A stretch of DNA of 64,000 nt from CAYFHQ01 sp964342805 (GTDB lineage: Bacteria; Bacillota; Clostridia; Peptostreptococcales; Acidaminobacteraceae). The stretch is taken from NCBI GenBank assembly GCA_964342805.1, contig CAYFHQ010000011.1, positions 5,405 to 69,404 on the forward strand. The letters are read 5' to 3'. The notes below the pieces were generated by a model, which had not been told where the DNA came from, did no database searches, and saw only the letters and a program-made list of their open reading frames with translations. The translations under genes were made by a program, and so were the position numbers. This document shows, piece by piece, positions 34,446-43,767 of the stretch; position 1 is the stretch's first letter; each line of letters begins with the position of its first letter.

Positions 34446-36239
34446 ATGAAGAAAAAACTCATTTCCATACTGCTGATTTTCCTATTGATCATTGTTGCGC
34501 TCCTTCTCATTGCCTATGTGACCAACTCTGAGTTCAAGGGGTCCTTCCCCCGGTCCCAAGTTTCCTATTACGACGGCCATATGACCTCAGTGCCGCAAAT
34601 TCTGGTCCACCGGATCAAGGCTGAGCCCTTTAACCTGGTGGCACTACTCATCTTTATTTGCGCCATTGTCCACACCCTTATGACCAGTTATTTTCACCGG
34701 ATGGCCCATGACGCTGAACACGAGTGTGAAGAACTCAAGGCCAAGGGCAAGATAGACAAGGCCTATCAATCGGTGGAAGCCGGAGTTTTTCACCTGCTTG
34801 GGGAAGTGGAAGTGGTCTTCGGCATTTGGGCCATCGTTCTGGCAGCAGCCGTTGCCATTTTTTATGACTGGAAGGTCTTTGTGACCTATATCAGCGGCAT
34901 TCACTACCGGGAACCCCTCTTTATCATAGTGATCATGACCATCGCCTCCAGTCGGCCTATCATTAAGTTTTTTGAGTTCCTTACCTGGCGGGTGGTCAAG
35001 CTTCTTGGCAACACTATAGAAGCCTGGTGGTTGACCATCTTGATCTTGGCCCCCATCCTGGGGTCGTTCATTACAGAACCCGCAGCCATGACCATATGTG
35101 CCTACCTGCTGTCGGAAAAAATCTACCAACTGGGCCCCAGTCGGAAACTGAGGTATGCGACACTGGCCCTCTTGTTCGTCAATATCTCCATTGGTGGAGC
35201 CCTGACCAACTTTGCCGCACCGCCCATTTTGGTGGTCGCAGAGCCCTGGGAGTGGGACGCCCTCTACATGCTCCTGCACTTTGGATGGAAGTCAGTTGTA
35301 GCCATTGTGATCTCAACCCTGGCCTACTTTTTCCTTTTACGGGACGATATACAGGCCCTGCGGGAACCCTACCAACACTACCAGTACAAGCGGTATATCC
35401 AGCGGCGTTTTATCCACAACACAGAGCTAGAGGAGAGTTTTCAGCAGTTGTCTACCATCGTGGACAATAAGCTGGGCTTCAGTGCTGAACTGGAAGCCTA
35501 TTCGGACATCCTCAAGGGCAACATGAAAGACCTGGCCAAGAAACGTCTGACCCCAGAGGAACTGGACAAGTTTGACGTGGAAGACGCCATAGAAGAAAAG
35601 TATGAAGACATCCACCAGGAAATGCTCAAAAAAATCCTACCCGGCCTCCTTCCCGAGGACAGGAGACCGGAATACCGGGACCCCCACTGGAATACTCGAC
35701 CTGGCCGGGTACCAGCATGGATTGTCCTGGTCCACTTGGGCTTCCTCATTTGGACGGTTGTCAATAACCACAATACAGTCCTCTTTCTCAGTGGCTTTCT
35801 CTTTTTCCTAGGCTTTTTCCAAGTATCCATCTATTATCAAAACCGGATCGACCTCAAACCCTCCTTGTTGGTTGCCTTCTTCTTGGCTGGTCTCATGATC
35901 CACGGCAACCTCCAGTCCTGGTGGATTGGTCCCCTGCTGGGTAACCTGCCGGAACTGGGCCTCAATGCCACGTCCATTTTGCTGACGGCCTTCAATGACA
36001 ATGCCTCAATCACCTACTTGAGCACCTTGGTGCCAGGCTTGTCCGAAAGCCTCAAGTATGCCATTGTATCCGGCGCTATAACCGGAGGCGGCCTGACCAT
36101 TATTGCAAACGCCCCCAACCCTGTGGGCCAGTCCATTCTCAAGAAGCACTTTGGCCGGGGGATCTCGGCAGGTATGTTATTCCGTTATGCCCTCCTTCCA
36201 ACCCTGGTTGCAGCCCTGGTCTTTTTCCTCTTCCGGTAA
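34446..36239 (+). CDS. Putative Na+/H+ antiporter-family membrane protein
   Basis: A 597-residue polytopic protein of about 12-13 helices: one at the N-terminus (LISILLIFLLIIVALLLIA), a block from about 60 to 290, a cytoplasmic charged stretch (about 300-420), then a C-terminal block. Conserved-looking membrane motifs are APILGSFITEPAAMT and TAFNDNASITYLSTLVPG, which resemble the discontinuous-helix repeats of ion transporters of the NhaD/ArsB kind; the whole fits the PF07399 putative Na+/H+ antiporter family. Ion specificity is not provable from sequence. AAAGGAGG precedes the chosen ATG; a start 12 codons earlier lacks one. Confidence 0.78.
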   Translation: MKKKLISILLIFLLIIVALLLIAYVTNSEFKGSFPRSQVSYYDGHMTSVPQILVHRIKAEPFNLVALLIFICAIVHTLMTSYFHRMAHDAEHECEELKAKGKIDKAYQSVEAGVFHLLGEVEVVFGIWAIVLAAAVAIFYDWKVFVTYISGIHYREPLFIIVIMTIASSRPIIKFFEFLTWRVVKLLGNTIEAWWLTILILAPILGSFITEPAAMTICAYLLSEKIYQLGPSRKLRYATLALLFVNISIGGALTNFAAPPILVVAEPWEWDALYMLLHFGWKSVVAIVISTLAYFFLLRDDIQALREPYQHYQYKRYIQRRFIHNTELEESFQQLSTIVDNKLGFSAELEAYSDILKGNMKDLAKKRLTPEELDKFDVEDAIEEKYEDIHQEMLKKILPGLLPEDRRPEYRDPHWNTRPGRVPAWIVLVHLGFLIWTVVNNHNTVLFLSGFLFFLGFFQVSIYYQNRIDLKPSLLVAFFLAGLMIHGNLQSWWIGPLLGNLPELGLNATSILLTAFNDNASITYLSTLVPGLSESLKYAIVSGAITGGGLTIIANAPNPVGQSILKKHFGRGISAGMLFRYALLPTLVAALVFFLFR

Positions 36240-36268
36240 GCCCTCTTACAGACGCAACCTACAAAAAC

Positions 36269-36313
36269 GATAAAAGCGTCCTTGCAAAATCAATCTGCAA
36301 GGACGCTTTTATC
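36269..36313. terminator. Strong terminator after the antiporter gene
   Basis: Perfect 18-base stem from GATAAAAGCGTC to GACGCTTTTATC around a 9-base loop; also faces the convergent 36332 gene. Confidence 0.9.
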
Positions 36314-36331
36314 TTTGTCGAATATCTATTG

Positions 36332-36739
36332 TCAGCTGGTCATTGCACCATTCAGTGTGGACAACCACTGGCCCAGATATAGGGGAATGGCGCCCAAGAG
36401 CATCCAAGGTGTTCCCATAAAGTTGGTGAAAGACAAGGCACCAGTTAAGGCCATGAGGACAAGAACCGAACCAAACACACCGAGTGTTTTCATACTGCTG
36501 AGTGCAAATCGGTTTCTTTTACGTAGGAATAGGACCAACCATAGGCTCGTGCCCAAAACAGCCACTAGGATCAGGGCCAGCCCCATAGGACTCAAAATCC
36601 CCTCCATGAGTTTGGCGTTCCGGTAGATCAAACTCCTTTGGACTCCCATACGTTTGTCCGCCAGGTAGCCTAATATGCTTCCTGCTATGATCACCAGTAG
36701 GCCTAGACCCGTCAAAATCCGCCCATTCCATTGTTTCAT
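36332..36739 (-). CDS. Small membrane protein, unknown function
   Basis: A 135-residue protein with four predicted helices (about 7-25, 47-70, 83-103, 110-128). Not recognised. GAGG sits 6 bases before the ATG at 36739. It lies 79 bp downstream of the rhodanese lipoprotein gene on the same strand and may share its transcript. Confidence 0.7.
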   Translation of the reverse strand: MKQWNGRILTGLGLLVIIAGSILGYLADKRMGVQRSLIYRNAKLMEGILSPMGLALILVAVLGTSLWLVLFLRKRNRFALSSMKTLGVFGSVLVLMALTGALSFTNFMGTPWMLLGAIPLYLGQWLSTLNGAMTS

Positions 36740-36818
36740 GTCATGCCTCGTTTTCGTTTCTTTTGCTATGTCCAAAGTGTTTATTCTTGAGTGTCTTTAA
36801 AGCTTGCCATGGGGAAAC

Positions 36819-38165
36819 TTACTTCTTAGGGTCTCCTGTCATTACAGGGTTGCCTTCTGTTTCACTCCACTCTTTCCAACCACCGTCGTATACGGATACC
36901 TGCGTCCAGCCCATTGCTTTGGCGTAGAACCAAGTCTCAGAAGCTCTCCAACCTGTACCACAGTAGAAGGAGTTCTTTTCTTCCGGCTGAATATCTTCGC
37001 CGTCCCAGCGGGAAGCCAGGTACTCATAATTGACCATTGTGTTAGACGGTGTACGGTAGTCTTCCATGTGCCATGGATCAGACCCTGCGTAACCATACAC
37101 TGCACCAGCAATACGGCCAGCGTCTTCAATGTAGTCATAACCGCTGGTTTCGCCTGTGAACTCCGCCCAGCTTCTGATAGAAATCAGGTTTTGGTTTTCT
37201 GTAGCTAGGATAGCCTTAGCTTCAGGCATATCAATAATCACGTCCTTGTTTTGAGGAACTGTCACGCCAAAGTCTTCCACGGCTTCAAACGTAACCCCAC
37301 CAGTAGCAATTTCAAAACCAGCATTCTGCCATGCCTTGTAACCACCGTCTAGCAGACGAACGTCTTCTACGCCGGAGTACTCAAGGATCAGGGCAATACG
37401 TGCTGCTGCTGTTGTGTCGAGGCCATATAGCACAATGGTGTCGTCATGACGGATACCATTTGAGAGTAAGGACTTGAGGATTTCCTCGTCGGACTTGCGG
37501 TTCCAAAGGGGCCCTTCTTCAAAATCGTCCGTATTAATATGAGCCGCTCCTGGAATGTGACCCTCCATGTACTTGTCACCAGGACCCCAGCTTACTTCAT
37601 ATAGTTTAATATCAGCGGCATTGTCCTTGACCCATTGTGGGTGAACCAAAGTCTTGTAGCCTGGAAGAGCTGCTACTTCTAAGGAGTCGTCTGTCGCCCA
37701 AGCTTCAAAACCACCTTCAAATACCTTTACGTCAGCAAAGGATAAGGACTGAAGTTTCTCAGCCAGCTTCATAGCGTCTTCAGTGCCATAACCGTATACC
37801 ACAATTTCCTTATCAGGAGTAATGGCATAGCGCTCAAGTTCAGTTGTAATGGCAGCATCGTCCGCTAGCAAGTCCAACCACTCTGTACTGAATACCAGGG
37901 CACCTGGAATGTGGCCGCCTCGGCTTTCGCCATTCAACTTCCAACCGTTAAAAGCGTAGGTCTGACGCGCATCAATGACAAGCGTATTTTCATTTTTCAG
38001 TGCCTTTTGCAAGTCTTGCAAATTAACCATAGCGATTGCTTCCTTCTCTACTTCAACTGCAGGGGTAACCTCTGCGGGCTTATCATTGCTTGCTCCCGTC
38101 GTACAACCCACCAAGACCAAAAGGGTCAGCAGGGCGATCAGGGAAAGTGTCAGAACTCTTTTCAT
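36819..38165 (-). CDS. Lipoprotein with three rhodanese domains (sulfurtransferase)
   Basis: A 448-residue exported protein with lipobox LVLVGC (C21). Three rhodanese-type domains follow, at about 45-160, 170-290 and 305-440. Only the third has the catalytic loop cysteine, C402 in FYCGTGWRAS; in the first two the loops read VYGYGTED and LYGLDTTA, without Cys. Rhodaneses move sulfane sulfur (thiosulfate or polysulfide to cyanide or thiols). Location outside the membrane suggests extracellular sulfur handling. GGAGG precedes the ATG. A CCG-domain Fe-S protein gene is divergent next door. Confidence 0.9.
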   Translation of the reverse strand: MKRVLTLSLIALLTLLVLVGCTTGASNDKPAEVTPAVEVEKEAIAMVNLQDLQKALKNENTLVIDARQTYAFNGWKLNGESRGGHIPGALVFSTEWLDLLADDAAITTELERYAITPDKEIVVYGYGTEDAMKLAEKLQSLSFADVKVFEGGFEAWATDDSLEVAALPGYKTLVHPQWVKDNAADIKLYEVSWGPGDKYMEGHIPGAAHINTDDFEEGPLWNRKSDEEILKSLLSNGIRHDDTIVLYGLDTTAAARIALILEYSGVEDVRLLDGGYKAWQNAGFEIATGGVTFEAVEDFGVTVPQNKDVIIDMPEAKAILATENQNLISIRSWAEFTGETSGYDYIEDAGRIAGAVYGYAGSDPWHMEDYRTPSNTMVNYEYLASRWDGEDIQPEEKNSFYCGTGWRASETWFYAKAMGWTQVSVYDGGWKEWSETEGNPVMTGDPKK

Positions 38166-38408
38166 GTCATGCCTCCGATATTTGCTTTTTAGTTTTCTTT
38201 CTCAGGATTTGAGTATACCAGAGGGTTTCACAAAATAACCCCCTGTTTCACCATTTCTCCATTGCGTTTTTCTATGCTTTATAAGCACCTATAAAAATCT
38301 TCAATACCCTGTGGTAATCGGTCCTATTTTCAGGCAGAATAGAAGGACAAGACAATCGTCCAAGCCATTGATATTACTAAATCACGCCAGTATTCTCAGG
38401 AGTTGTTA

Positions 38409-39554
38409 ATGAAGCCATCAAACGGTAATCCCTACAGGCCCTTAGACAAGTGTATAGACTGTAAGCGGTGCATGCAAAACTGCCCCATGCTCCTGCGACA
38501 TTGCGACAAGCCTACTGACCTCTTCAACCAGCCAGACCGGCTGACGGCTGACGACGGGATTGTGGCCTTTTCCTGCACCCTATGCGGTTACTGTGACCAG
38601 GTCTGCCCCACGGGGGTTTCTCTCAAGTCCCGCTTTTTTGATATTAAGCAGGACCTCATAAATAAGAATGGTTATCCCAAGGCCTTTGGCAAGCGGGCCC
38701 TGGACTTCCACCAGACCAATGGCTTTTCAGCCACCTTCGCAACCAATCTTTCAGCAGATGCGCCCCAGAATACAACAAGGCCAGTCCGCCGGGTCTTTTT
38801 CCCTGGCTGCAATATCTCTGCAGGTAGCCCAAGCTTGGTCCAGTCCGTTTATGATTACCTGAACGAATACGAACCCACGGAAGTCCTCATGAAATGTTGT
38901 GGATCTCCTACCTATACGACAGGTCAGAAGCATGCCCATGGTCAAATGAATGCTAGCCTGGTCGCTGACTTTGAGGCCCTTGGGGTAGAAGAGGTGGTGG
39001 TCCTTTGCATGAACTGCAGAAACCGCTTCCTTGAACATATTCCCGGCCTTGTAGTCAAGACCATTTGGGAAGTCATGTTGGAAGACGGCCTGCCCCCCTT
39101 GACCCTGGCCCAGCGCCATGTCATCGACCAAAGTCCTGTCTTCGCCCTTCACGACCCCTGTCCTACCCGACATGCACCCGGTGTACTGGACGCCGTACGG
39201 ACCATTATCCATCGGTATGATATTCCCATGGAAGAGTTTCAACTGAACCGGACCATGACCGTTTGCTGTGGGTCCGGGGCCATGCTGCCCCTGGTTGACA
39301 TGGAGACAGCCAAGTCCCACATGAAGGCCCGGGCCAACCAAACCAAGTCAAAGAACATCCTGACTTATTGCGGAGAATGTGTCCAGTCCATGGAAGTAGG
39401 TGGCAAACCCAGTGTTCATTTGTTGGACTTGATCTTTTCTGAACGTTCCCCACTTTTGGTTGGAACGCCTAACCCCACTGCCCTCCAGCGGTGGTGGAAC
39501 CGCTTCTTAGTCAAACGATGGGTGGATAAGGCACGTAAAAAACTGAGCCTGTAG
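38409..39554 (+). CDS. Iron-sulfur oxidoreductase with CCG domains (GlpC/HdrB-like)
   Basis: A 381-residue protein. The N-terminus has two 4Fe-4S motifs (CIDCKRCMQNCP and CTLCGYCDQVCP). Two cysteine-rich CCG domains follow: FFPGCN...CCGSPTYTTGQ...CMNCRNRF and HDPCPTRH...CCGSGAM...CGECVQSM. This plan matches GlpC, LutA and the HdrB/D family that pass electrons to or from quinones or disulfides. No flavoprotein partner is adjacent, so the substrate is unknown. CAGGAG lies 7 bases before the ATG. It is divergent from the rhodanese lipoprotein, which hints at a link to sulfur or disulfide metabolism. Confidence 0.9.
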   Translation: MKPSNGNPYRPLDKCIDCKRCMQNCPMLLRHCDKPTDLFNQPDRLTADDGIVAFSCTLCGYCDQVCPTGVSLKSRFFDIKQDLINKNGYPKAFGKRALDFHQTNGFSATFATNLSADAPQNTTRPVRRVFFPGCNISAGSPSLVQSVYDYLNEYEPTEVLMKCCGSPTYTTGQKHAHGQMNASLVADFEALGVEEVVVLCMNCRNRFLEHIPGLVVKTIWEVMLEDGLPPLTLAQRHVIDQSPVFALHDPCPTRHAPGVLDAVRTIIHRYDIPMEEFQLNRTMTVCCGSGAMLPLVDMETAKSHMKARANQTKSKNILTYCGECVQSMEVGGKPSVHLLDLIFSERSPLLVGTPNPTALQRWWNRFLVKRWVDKARKKLSL

Positions 39555-39622
39555 TTTATGTCCTCTTACTGCTTTGCTTGCCAAAGAAGCCGTCCTCAAT
39601 CATGATGTTAAAATGAAAAGTC

Positions 39623-39661
39623 AAAGCCACAACTATCCCCCTTGGGGAAGGTCGTGGCTTT
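39623..39661 (+). terminator. Terminator of the CCG-domain gene
   Basis: Stem AAAGCCAC..CCCC / GGGG..GTGGCTTT with T-run. The 320-base interval 39555-39873 otherwise holds only the candidate promoter at 39742-39750. Confidence 0.85.
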
Positions 39662-39741
39662 TTGTATGCCGCTTAGGACGTTCGAATCCTATAATCATAT
39701 GTTATTTGTTTGCAATATCCATATGCAGACAAAATTTCCTT

Positions 39742-39750
39742 TGTTATAAT
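39742..39750 (+). promoter_or_regulatory. Extended -10 promoter candidate for the sigma factor operon
   Basis: TG-T-TATAAT, a perfect extended -10, 124 bases before the sigma gene. The -35 position (TATGCA) is poor. Confidence 0.4.
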
Positions 39751-39873
39751 TAATTTCGTTTCACCTATTACCCTATAAATATAAAAAAAATTCAGAAATA
39801 GGTCACAAAAACGGACTAGAATACATCCTAGGTATGACACACAGAGTCGTACTGGTTTACTTGGGAGGGCTAA

Positions 39874-40449
39874 ATGAATCATCCCCATACATTGATCCTT
39901 GCCTGTCAGGCAGGGGACCAAGGCGCATTTCGGCCATTGGTGGAAGACTATCAACAGAAAATATTCTCTTACATTTATTCCATGGTAAGAGACTACCAGG
40001 AAGCAGAAAACCTATGTCAGGACACCTTTATTACTGCTTATGAGAAAATAGGAACATTGAAAGACCCCGCTGCTTTTTCTTCCTGGCTCTATCGGATCGC
40101 CCATGGGAAAGCCATGGGTTACTTCAGAAAAAAGAAACTGTCAAACCTGTTCACATTGGGGTCCGTGGAGTCTTTGAGTAAGTATGCAGGCTATGTGGAC
40201 ACCCCATTTGACTCAGACGACCATTTGTTTGAGAGAAATGATGTCCGTGAGGCCTTTGACAAACTCAGTCCCGCTGACCAATCCCTAGTCCTTTTGAGGA
40301 TCAAAGAAGGCCTCCACCACAAGGAAATCGCAACTGTCCTGGGCCTTTCCCAATCAGCCTGTCAAAAACGCTATGAAAGGGCTCTGAAAAAAAAGCGAAA
40401 GCACCTGGGCTTTGAAAGAGAAATGGAGGTACCCAGTGAGAATATTTGA
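39874..40449 (+). CDS. ECF-type RNA polymerase sigma factor
   Basis: A 191-residue sigma-70 family protein. Region 2 covers about residues 20-90 (YIYSMVRDYQEAENLCQDTF, WLYRIAHGKAMGYFRKKK) and region 4 about 125-178 (LSPADQSLVLLRIKEGLHHK, EIATVLGLSQSACQKRYERA). GGGAGGG precedes the ATG. The last 14 bases overlap the next gene, a membrane-anchored anti-sigma-like protein, the usual arrangement for a sigma held at the membrane until a signal arrives. No matching target promoter motif was identified. Confidence 0.94.
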   Translation: MNHPHTLILACQAGDQGAFRPLVEDYQQKIFSYIYSMVRDYQEAENLCQDTFITAYEKIGTLKDPAAFSSWLYRIAHGKAMGYFRKKKLSNLFTLGSVESLSKYAGYVDTPFDSDDHLFERNDVREAFDKLSPADQSLVLLRIKEGLHHKEIATVLGLSQSACQKRYERALKKKRKHLGFEREMEVPSENI

Positions 40450-41401
40450 AGAACAAATACATAAAGCGCTGCAAGAAGACAACCACCCTCGGGTTGACAT
40501 AGCTGACCAAGTCATGGCCTCCCTCTCCCATACCCCGCCAACAAGGAGGGTTCCCCTAAGAACACTGGCGGTTGCCGCCCTGCTGGTCATCCTTGTGACG
40601 ACCTTGGGGTTTGCTACTGGTCTCATACGTTTCATGAACAATGGTGATGTCCTACTGGAATCAGAAACATCAGACAAAACATGGTGGATCGTCCAGGCAG
40701 CAACAAAGGATGACCGCAGCTTATCCAGAGACCAAGCCAGGGACCGTATACGCGACTTTGGATTTCAACAGGATATACCAGCTGGTCATGCCTTGCTCAC
40801 CTACCTGAAATATGACGCTGACGCCCCCGGTGCAAACTCTGCAATCGGCTTTGATACCACCTATACTCTGGGCCAATTGGATCTTGCCCTTAAGGAAGAC
40901 CATACGCCCCCATACCTGGAGGAACTTGTTGAGGCTCTTCATGAACAATATCCTATTCAAGAATTGACTTATCGCAAGGGGACAGACAATGTAGCAACTG
41001 AAAAAGCCATTATGGAATGGGAAGCAACCGCTTCTATGGGAGACATCCACCACCTTTTCATTCCCCTGACAGACCAGGTGAAAGCGATCGAAATAGAGAT
41101 GAAACGTCCTCAACCATTGGACACTCCTCAAACAGGACATCCCATGTTGCACAGTTTTACCCTTACCATCAAGGAGAATTCTGGGGCTTCTCAATACAAC
41201 TACACCCATAAGGACTATACCATTTTACAACTGGCCAACCACCAAGGTCTTGTTGAAACCACGGAAGAAGGCTATGCCATTGGCTCTGTGGTCCTTGAAG
41301 ACCAACTTGTCCGGATTTTTTACAACCACACCCAACTCACCTTCGAAGACATGCTCGACCTGATGTTGCTTGTGGAAGGCCATATCTCAGATACTAAATA
41401 G
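40436..41401 (+). CDS. Membrane-anchored anti-sigma-like protein
   Basis: A 322-residue protein starting at a GTG with GGAGG 6 bases upstream, overlapping the end of the sigma gene. The N-terminal 40 residues are cytoplasmic (FEEQIHKALQEDNHPRV), one membrane helix follows (about 43-62, LAVAALLVILVTTLGFATGL), and the rest is an extracytoplasmic domain of about 255 residues with a DUF4367-like C-terminal part. I see no zinc-binding HxxxCxxC motif, so it is not a classical ZAS anti-sigma. It most likely binds or senses for the sigma factor. Confidence 0.8.
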   Translation: MRIFEEQIHKALQEDNHPRVDIADQVMASLSHTPPTRRVPLRTLAVAALLVILVTTLGFATGLIRFMNNGDVLLESETSDKTWWIVQAATKDDRSLSRDQARDRIRDFGFQQDIPAGHALLTYLKYDADAPGANSAIGFDTTYTLGQLDLALKEDHTPPYLEELVEALHEQYPIQELTYRKGTDNVATEKAIMEWEATASMGDIHHLFIPLTDQVKAIEIEMKRPQPLDTPQTGHPMLHSFTLTIKENSGASQYNYTHKDYTILQLANHQGLVETTEEGYAIGSVVLEDQLVRIFYNHTQLTFEDMLDLMLLVEGHISDTK

Positions 41402-41412
41402 AAGGCCCACCT

Positions 41413-41450
41413 CCCCGATTCCCATCCCTTGACACGAGGGGGAATCGGGG
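41413..41450 (+). terminator. Terminator of the sigma/anti-sigma operon
   Basis: Perfect 11-base stem CCCCGATTCCC/GGGAATCGGGG followed by TTTATACTT. Confidence 0.85.
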
Positions 41451-41494
41451 TTTATACTTAACTTACGATAACGCTTAATGAAAGTGGTGATAAT

Positions 41495-42517
41495 ATGAGC
41501 AAAAGCACGCATTTCATGCAACTCAAACAAATCAATGTGGACGCCGTGAAGGACGCCCTCAAGGCAAATGACTATAGTACCAAAAACTCCATCGCCCAGG
41601 AAACAGGCCTCAGTATCGCCACCTGTGGCAACATCCTGTCTGAGCTTCTGGCCTCTGGTGAGGCCAAGGAAATCGACCTGGACGCTTCCTCCGGTGGCCG
41701 TCCTGCCAGACGGTTTGTCTTTAACAAGGACTTCACCCACGTGGCCACGGTCTATTTTCGTCGGGAAGGTGACCAGGACAGCATGGTCATGACGGTTTCT
41801 AACCTCGTTGAAGAAGTGGTCTACGAAAAGTCCATTGAACGGACTTCCTTTGACCTGCCACAAATCGAGGACCATATCCAGCAGATCCTGACCCGCTTTC
41901 CCAAGATTTCCGTTCTGGCCTTGGGCATACCCGGCGTGGTCCACAAGGGACAAGTGGGCTATTCCCACTTTGACGCCCTCAACCAAGTGCCCCTGGAGGC
42001 CCACCTCCAGGCCAAGTTTGACGTCAAAATCATTCTTGAAAATGATATGAATGCAACGGCTCTGGGCTTTTATCATAGCTATGCCAAAGAAACCCCGGAA
42101 ACCATTGCATATGTCTATTTCCCCAAGGACAATATCTCTGGCGCAGGGATTATAGTAGAAGGCAATATCCTAAGGGGACATACCAACTTTGCCGGAGAGG
42201 TTTCCTACCTGCCCCTGGGCCTGGACTATCCGGCACAACGGGCTGTCCAGCAAGACCCAGACGCCTTCTCCACCTTTGTTGTCGGCATGATCGCATCTAT
42301 TAATGGGGTCATTAACCCCCAAAGGGTGGTCCTGTCGGGCTATTACTTTAAAGAAGCTTTGAACAGGCAAATTCAAGACAAGTTGGAGGCTTCCATTCCC
42401 CACCCCCATGTACCAGACCTCCTCTATGAGGCGGACATCCACGTCAACTATATCCGCGGGCTCACCGCCCTGGCCCTGGACCAACTCCGGGCCAGTATAA
42501 AAATCGTTCAACGATAG
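41495..42517 (+). CDS. ROK-family transcriptional regulator
   Basis: A 340-residue protein with an N-terminal winged helix (about 12-68; STKNSIAQETGLSIATCGNIL) and a ROK domain (ALGIPGVVHKGQV, LENDMNATALG, ISGAGIIVEGNILRG, NFAGEVSYLPLG). The zinc-binding CxCGxxGCxE motif of most ROK proteins is absent where expected after GEVSYLPLG. ROK regulators sense sugars or sugar phosphates. The MFS transporter starts 9 bp downstream, so this is likely a sugar-responsive regulator-transporter pair. GGTGATAAT precedes the ATG. Confidence 0.9.
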   Translation: MSKSTHFMQLKQINVDAVKDALKANDYSTKNSIAQETGLSIATCGNILSELLASGEAKEIDLDASSGGRPARRFVFNKDFTHVATVYFRREGDQDSMVMTVSNLVEEVVYEKSIERTSFDLPQIEDHIQQILTRFPKISVLALGIPGVVHKGQVGYSHFDALNQVPLEAHLQAKFDVKIILENDMNATALGFYHSYAKETPETIAYVYFPKDNISGAGIIVEGNILRGHTNFAGEVSYLPLGLDYPAQRAVQQDPDAFSTFVVGMIASINGVINPQRVVLSGYYFKEALNRQIQDKLEASIPHPHVPDLLYEADIHVNYIRGLTALALDQLRASIKIVQR

Positions 42518-42526
42518 GAGCAGCCT

Positions 42527-43693
42527 ATGATCACCCTCATACTACTGGTTATCATTTACCTGGCCTTCATTAGTCTGGGCCTTCCGGACTCCATTTTAGG
42601 CGTCAGCTGGCCCCTTATGTCCAGTGACTTTGCCGTGTCCTTAGACAAGGCCGGCCTCATTTCATTGGCCGTTACCCTCAGTACCATTTTTTCCAGTATG
42701 ATCAGCGGTCATGTGATCAAACGCCTGGGTACAGGCCTGGTCACCTTGGTCTCTTGCACCTTTACAGCGGGGGCCTTAATCGGATTTTCCCTCTCCCCCT
42801 CCTTCGGCTGGCTCATTCTTCTAGCCCTTCCCTTGGGCCTTGGCGCTGGCTCAGTGGACACGGCCCTCAACAACTATGTGGCCCTTCATTTCAAGGCCCA
42901 CCACATGAACTGGCTCCATGCCTTTTGGGGTGTGGGGGCAACCGCTGGACCTGTCATTATGTCCCTCTTTCTAAAGACAGGAGGCTGGCGGATGGGCTAC
43001 GGCACCATTGGATCCATTCAGTTGGCCCTGGCCCTGGTCTTGCTCCTGGCCCTGCCCCTTTGGAAGCGACATGAAGCCCTCATCCAAACAGAAAAAGACC
43101 CCGGGAAGAAAGAAGCTTCTCCTAGAGTCTCTTTATTCAAAACAAGGGGATTGATACCCGCCCTCATGACCTTCTTTTTCTACTGTGCAGCAGAACTTTC
43201 CGTTGGCCTCTGGGGAAGCTCCTACCTGGTGGACATCCATGGCCTCCCGGTCCAGTCCGCAGCCCGGTGGATCGCCCTTTACTACGGTGGCATTACCCTG
43301 GGCCGGGTCATTTCCGGTTGGATATCCTTTTACTTGAACAACACACAAATGATCCGTTTGGGATGCGCCCTGGCCTTACTTGCAGGCACAGCCCTGACGA
43401 TTTTGTCTTCACCTACTTGGCTCATGGTCGCCCTGATTGCTTTAGGAATGGGACTGGCCCCTATTTTCCCAGCCATGATCCACGAAACCCCCAGACGGTT
43501 TGGCAAAGACCAGTCACAGGTCGTTATTGGCTACCAGATGGCGGCCGCCTTCACCGGACTGGGCGTCATGCCACCCCTCTTTGGTTTTCTGGCTGAACGG
43601 ACCTCCGTTGGCTTCTTTCCCCTCTTCCTGGTTGTGTGCCTAGGCCTTATGGTCCTGGCAGCAGAAAGAGTCATCCGGGTAACCAAGTCTTGA
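42527..43693 (+). CDS. Major facilitator superfamily transporter
   Basis: A 388-residue protein with 12 predicted helices and short loops; FISLGLPDSILGVSWPLM at the N-terminus and LGLGAGSVDTALNNYVA are typical of the sugar-type (FucP-like) MFS branch. The acidic/Asn residues in helix 1 and 4 (D21-type, D112-N115 region) fit a proton-coupled symporter. Co-transcribed with the ROK regulator, so a carbohydrate is the likeliest substrate. TAGGAGC precedes the ATG. Confidence 0.9.
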   Translation: MITLILLVIIYLAFISLGLPDSILGVSWPLMSSDFAVSLDKAGLISLAVTLSTIFSSMISGHVIKRLGTGLVTLVSCTFTAGALIGFSLSPSFGWLILLALPLGLGAGSVDTALNNYVALHFKAHHMNWLHAFWGVGATAGPVIMSLFLKTGGWRMGYGTIGSIQLALALVLLLALPLWKRHEALIQTEKDPGKKEASPRVSLFKTRGLIPALMTFFFYCAAELSVGLWGSSYLVDIHGLPVQSAARWIALYYGGITLGRVISGWISFYLNNTQMIRLGCALALLAGTALTILSSPTWLMVALIALGMGLAPIFPAMIHETPRRFGKDQSQVVIGYQMAAAFTGLGVMPPLFGFLAERTSVGFFPLFLVVCLGLMVLAAERVIRVTKS

Positions 43694-43767
43694 TTTGAAC
43701 CCTTGGACAACCTTTGGCACCTATTGGGTTTGGTCGAGTCAAAATCAGCAAACGCGTCTTTTGGGTC

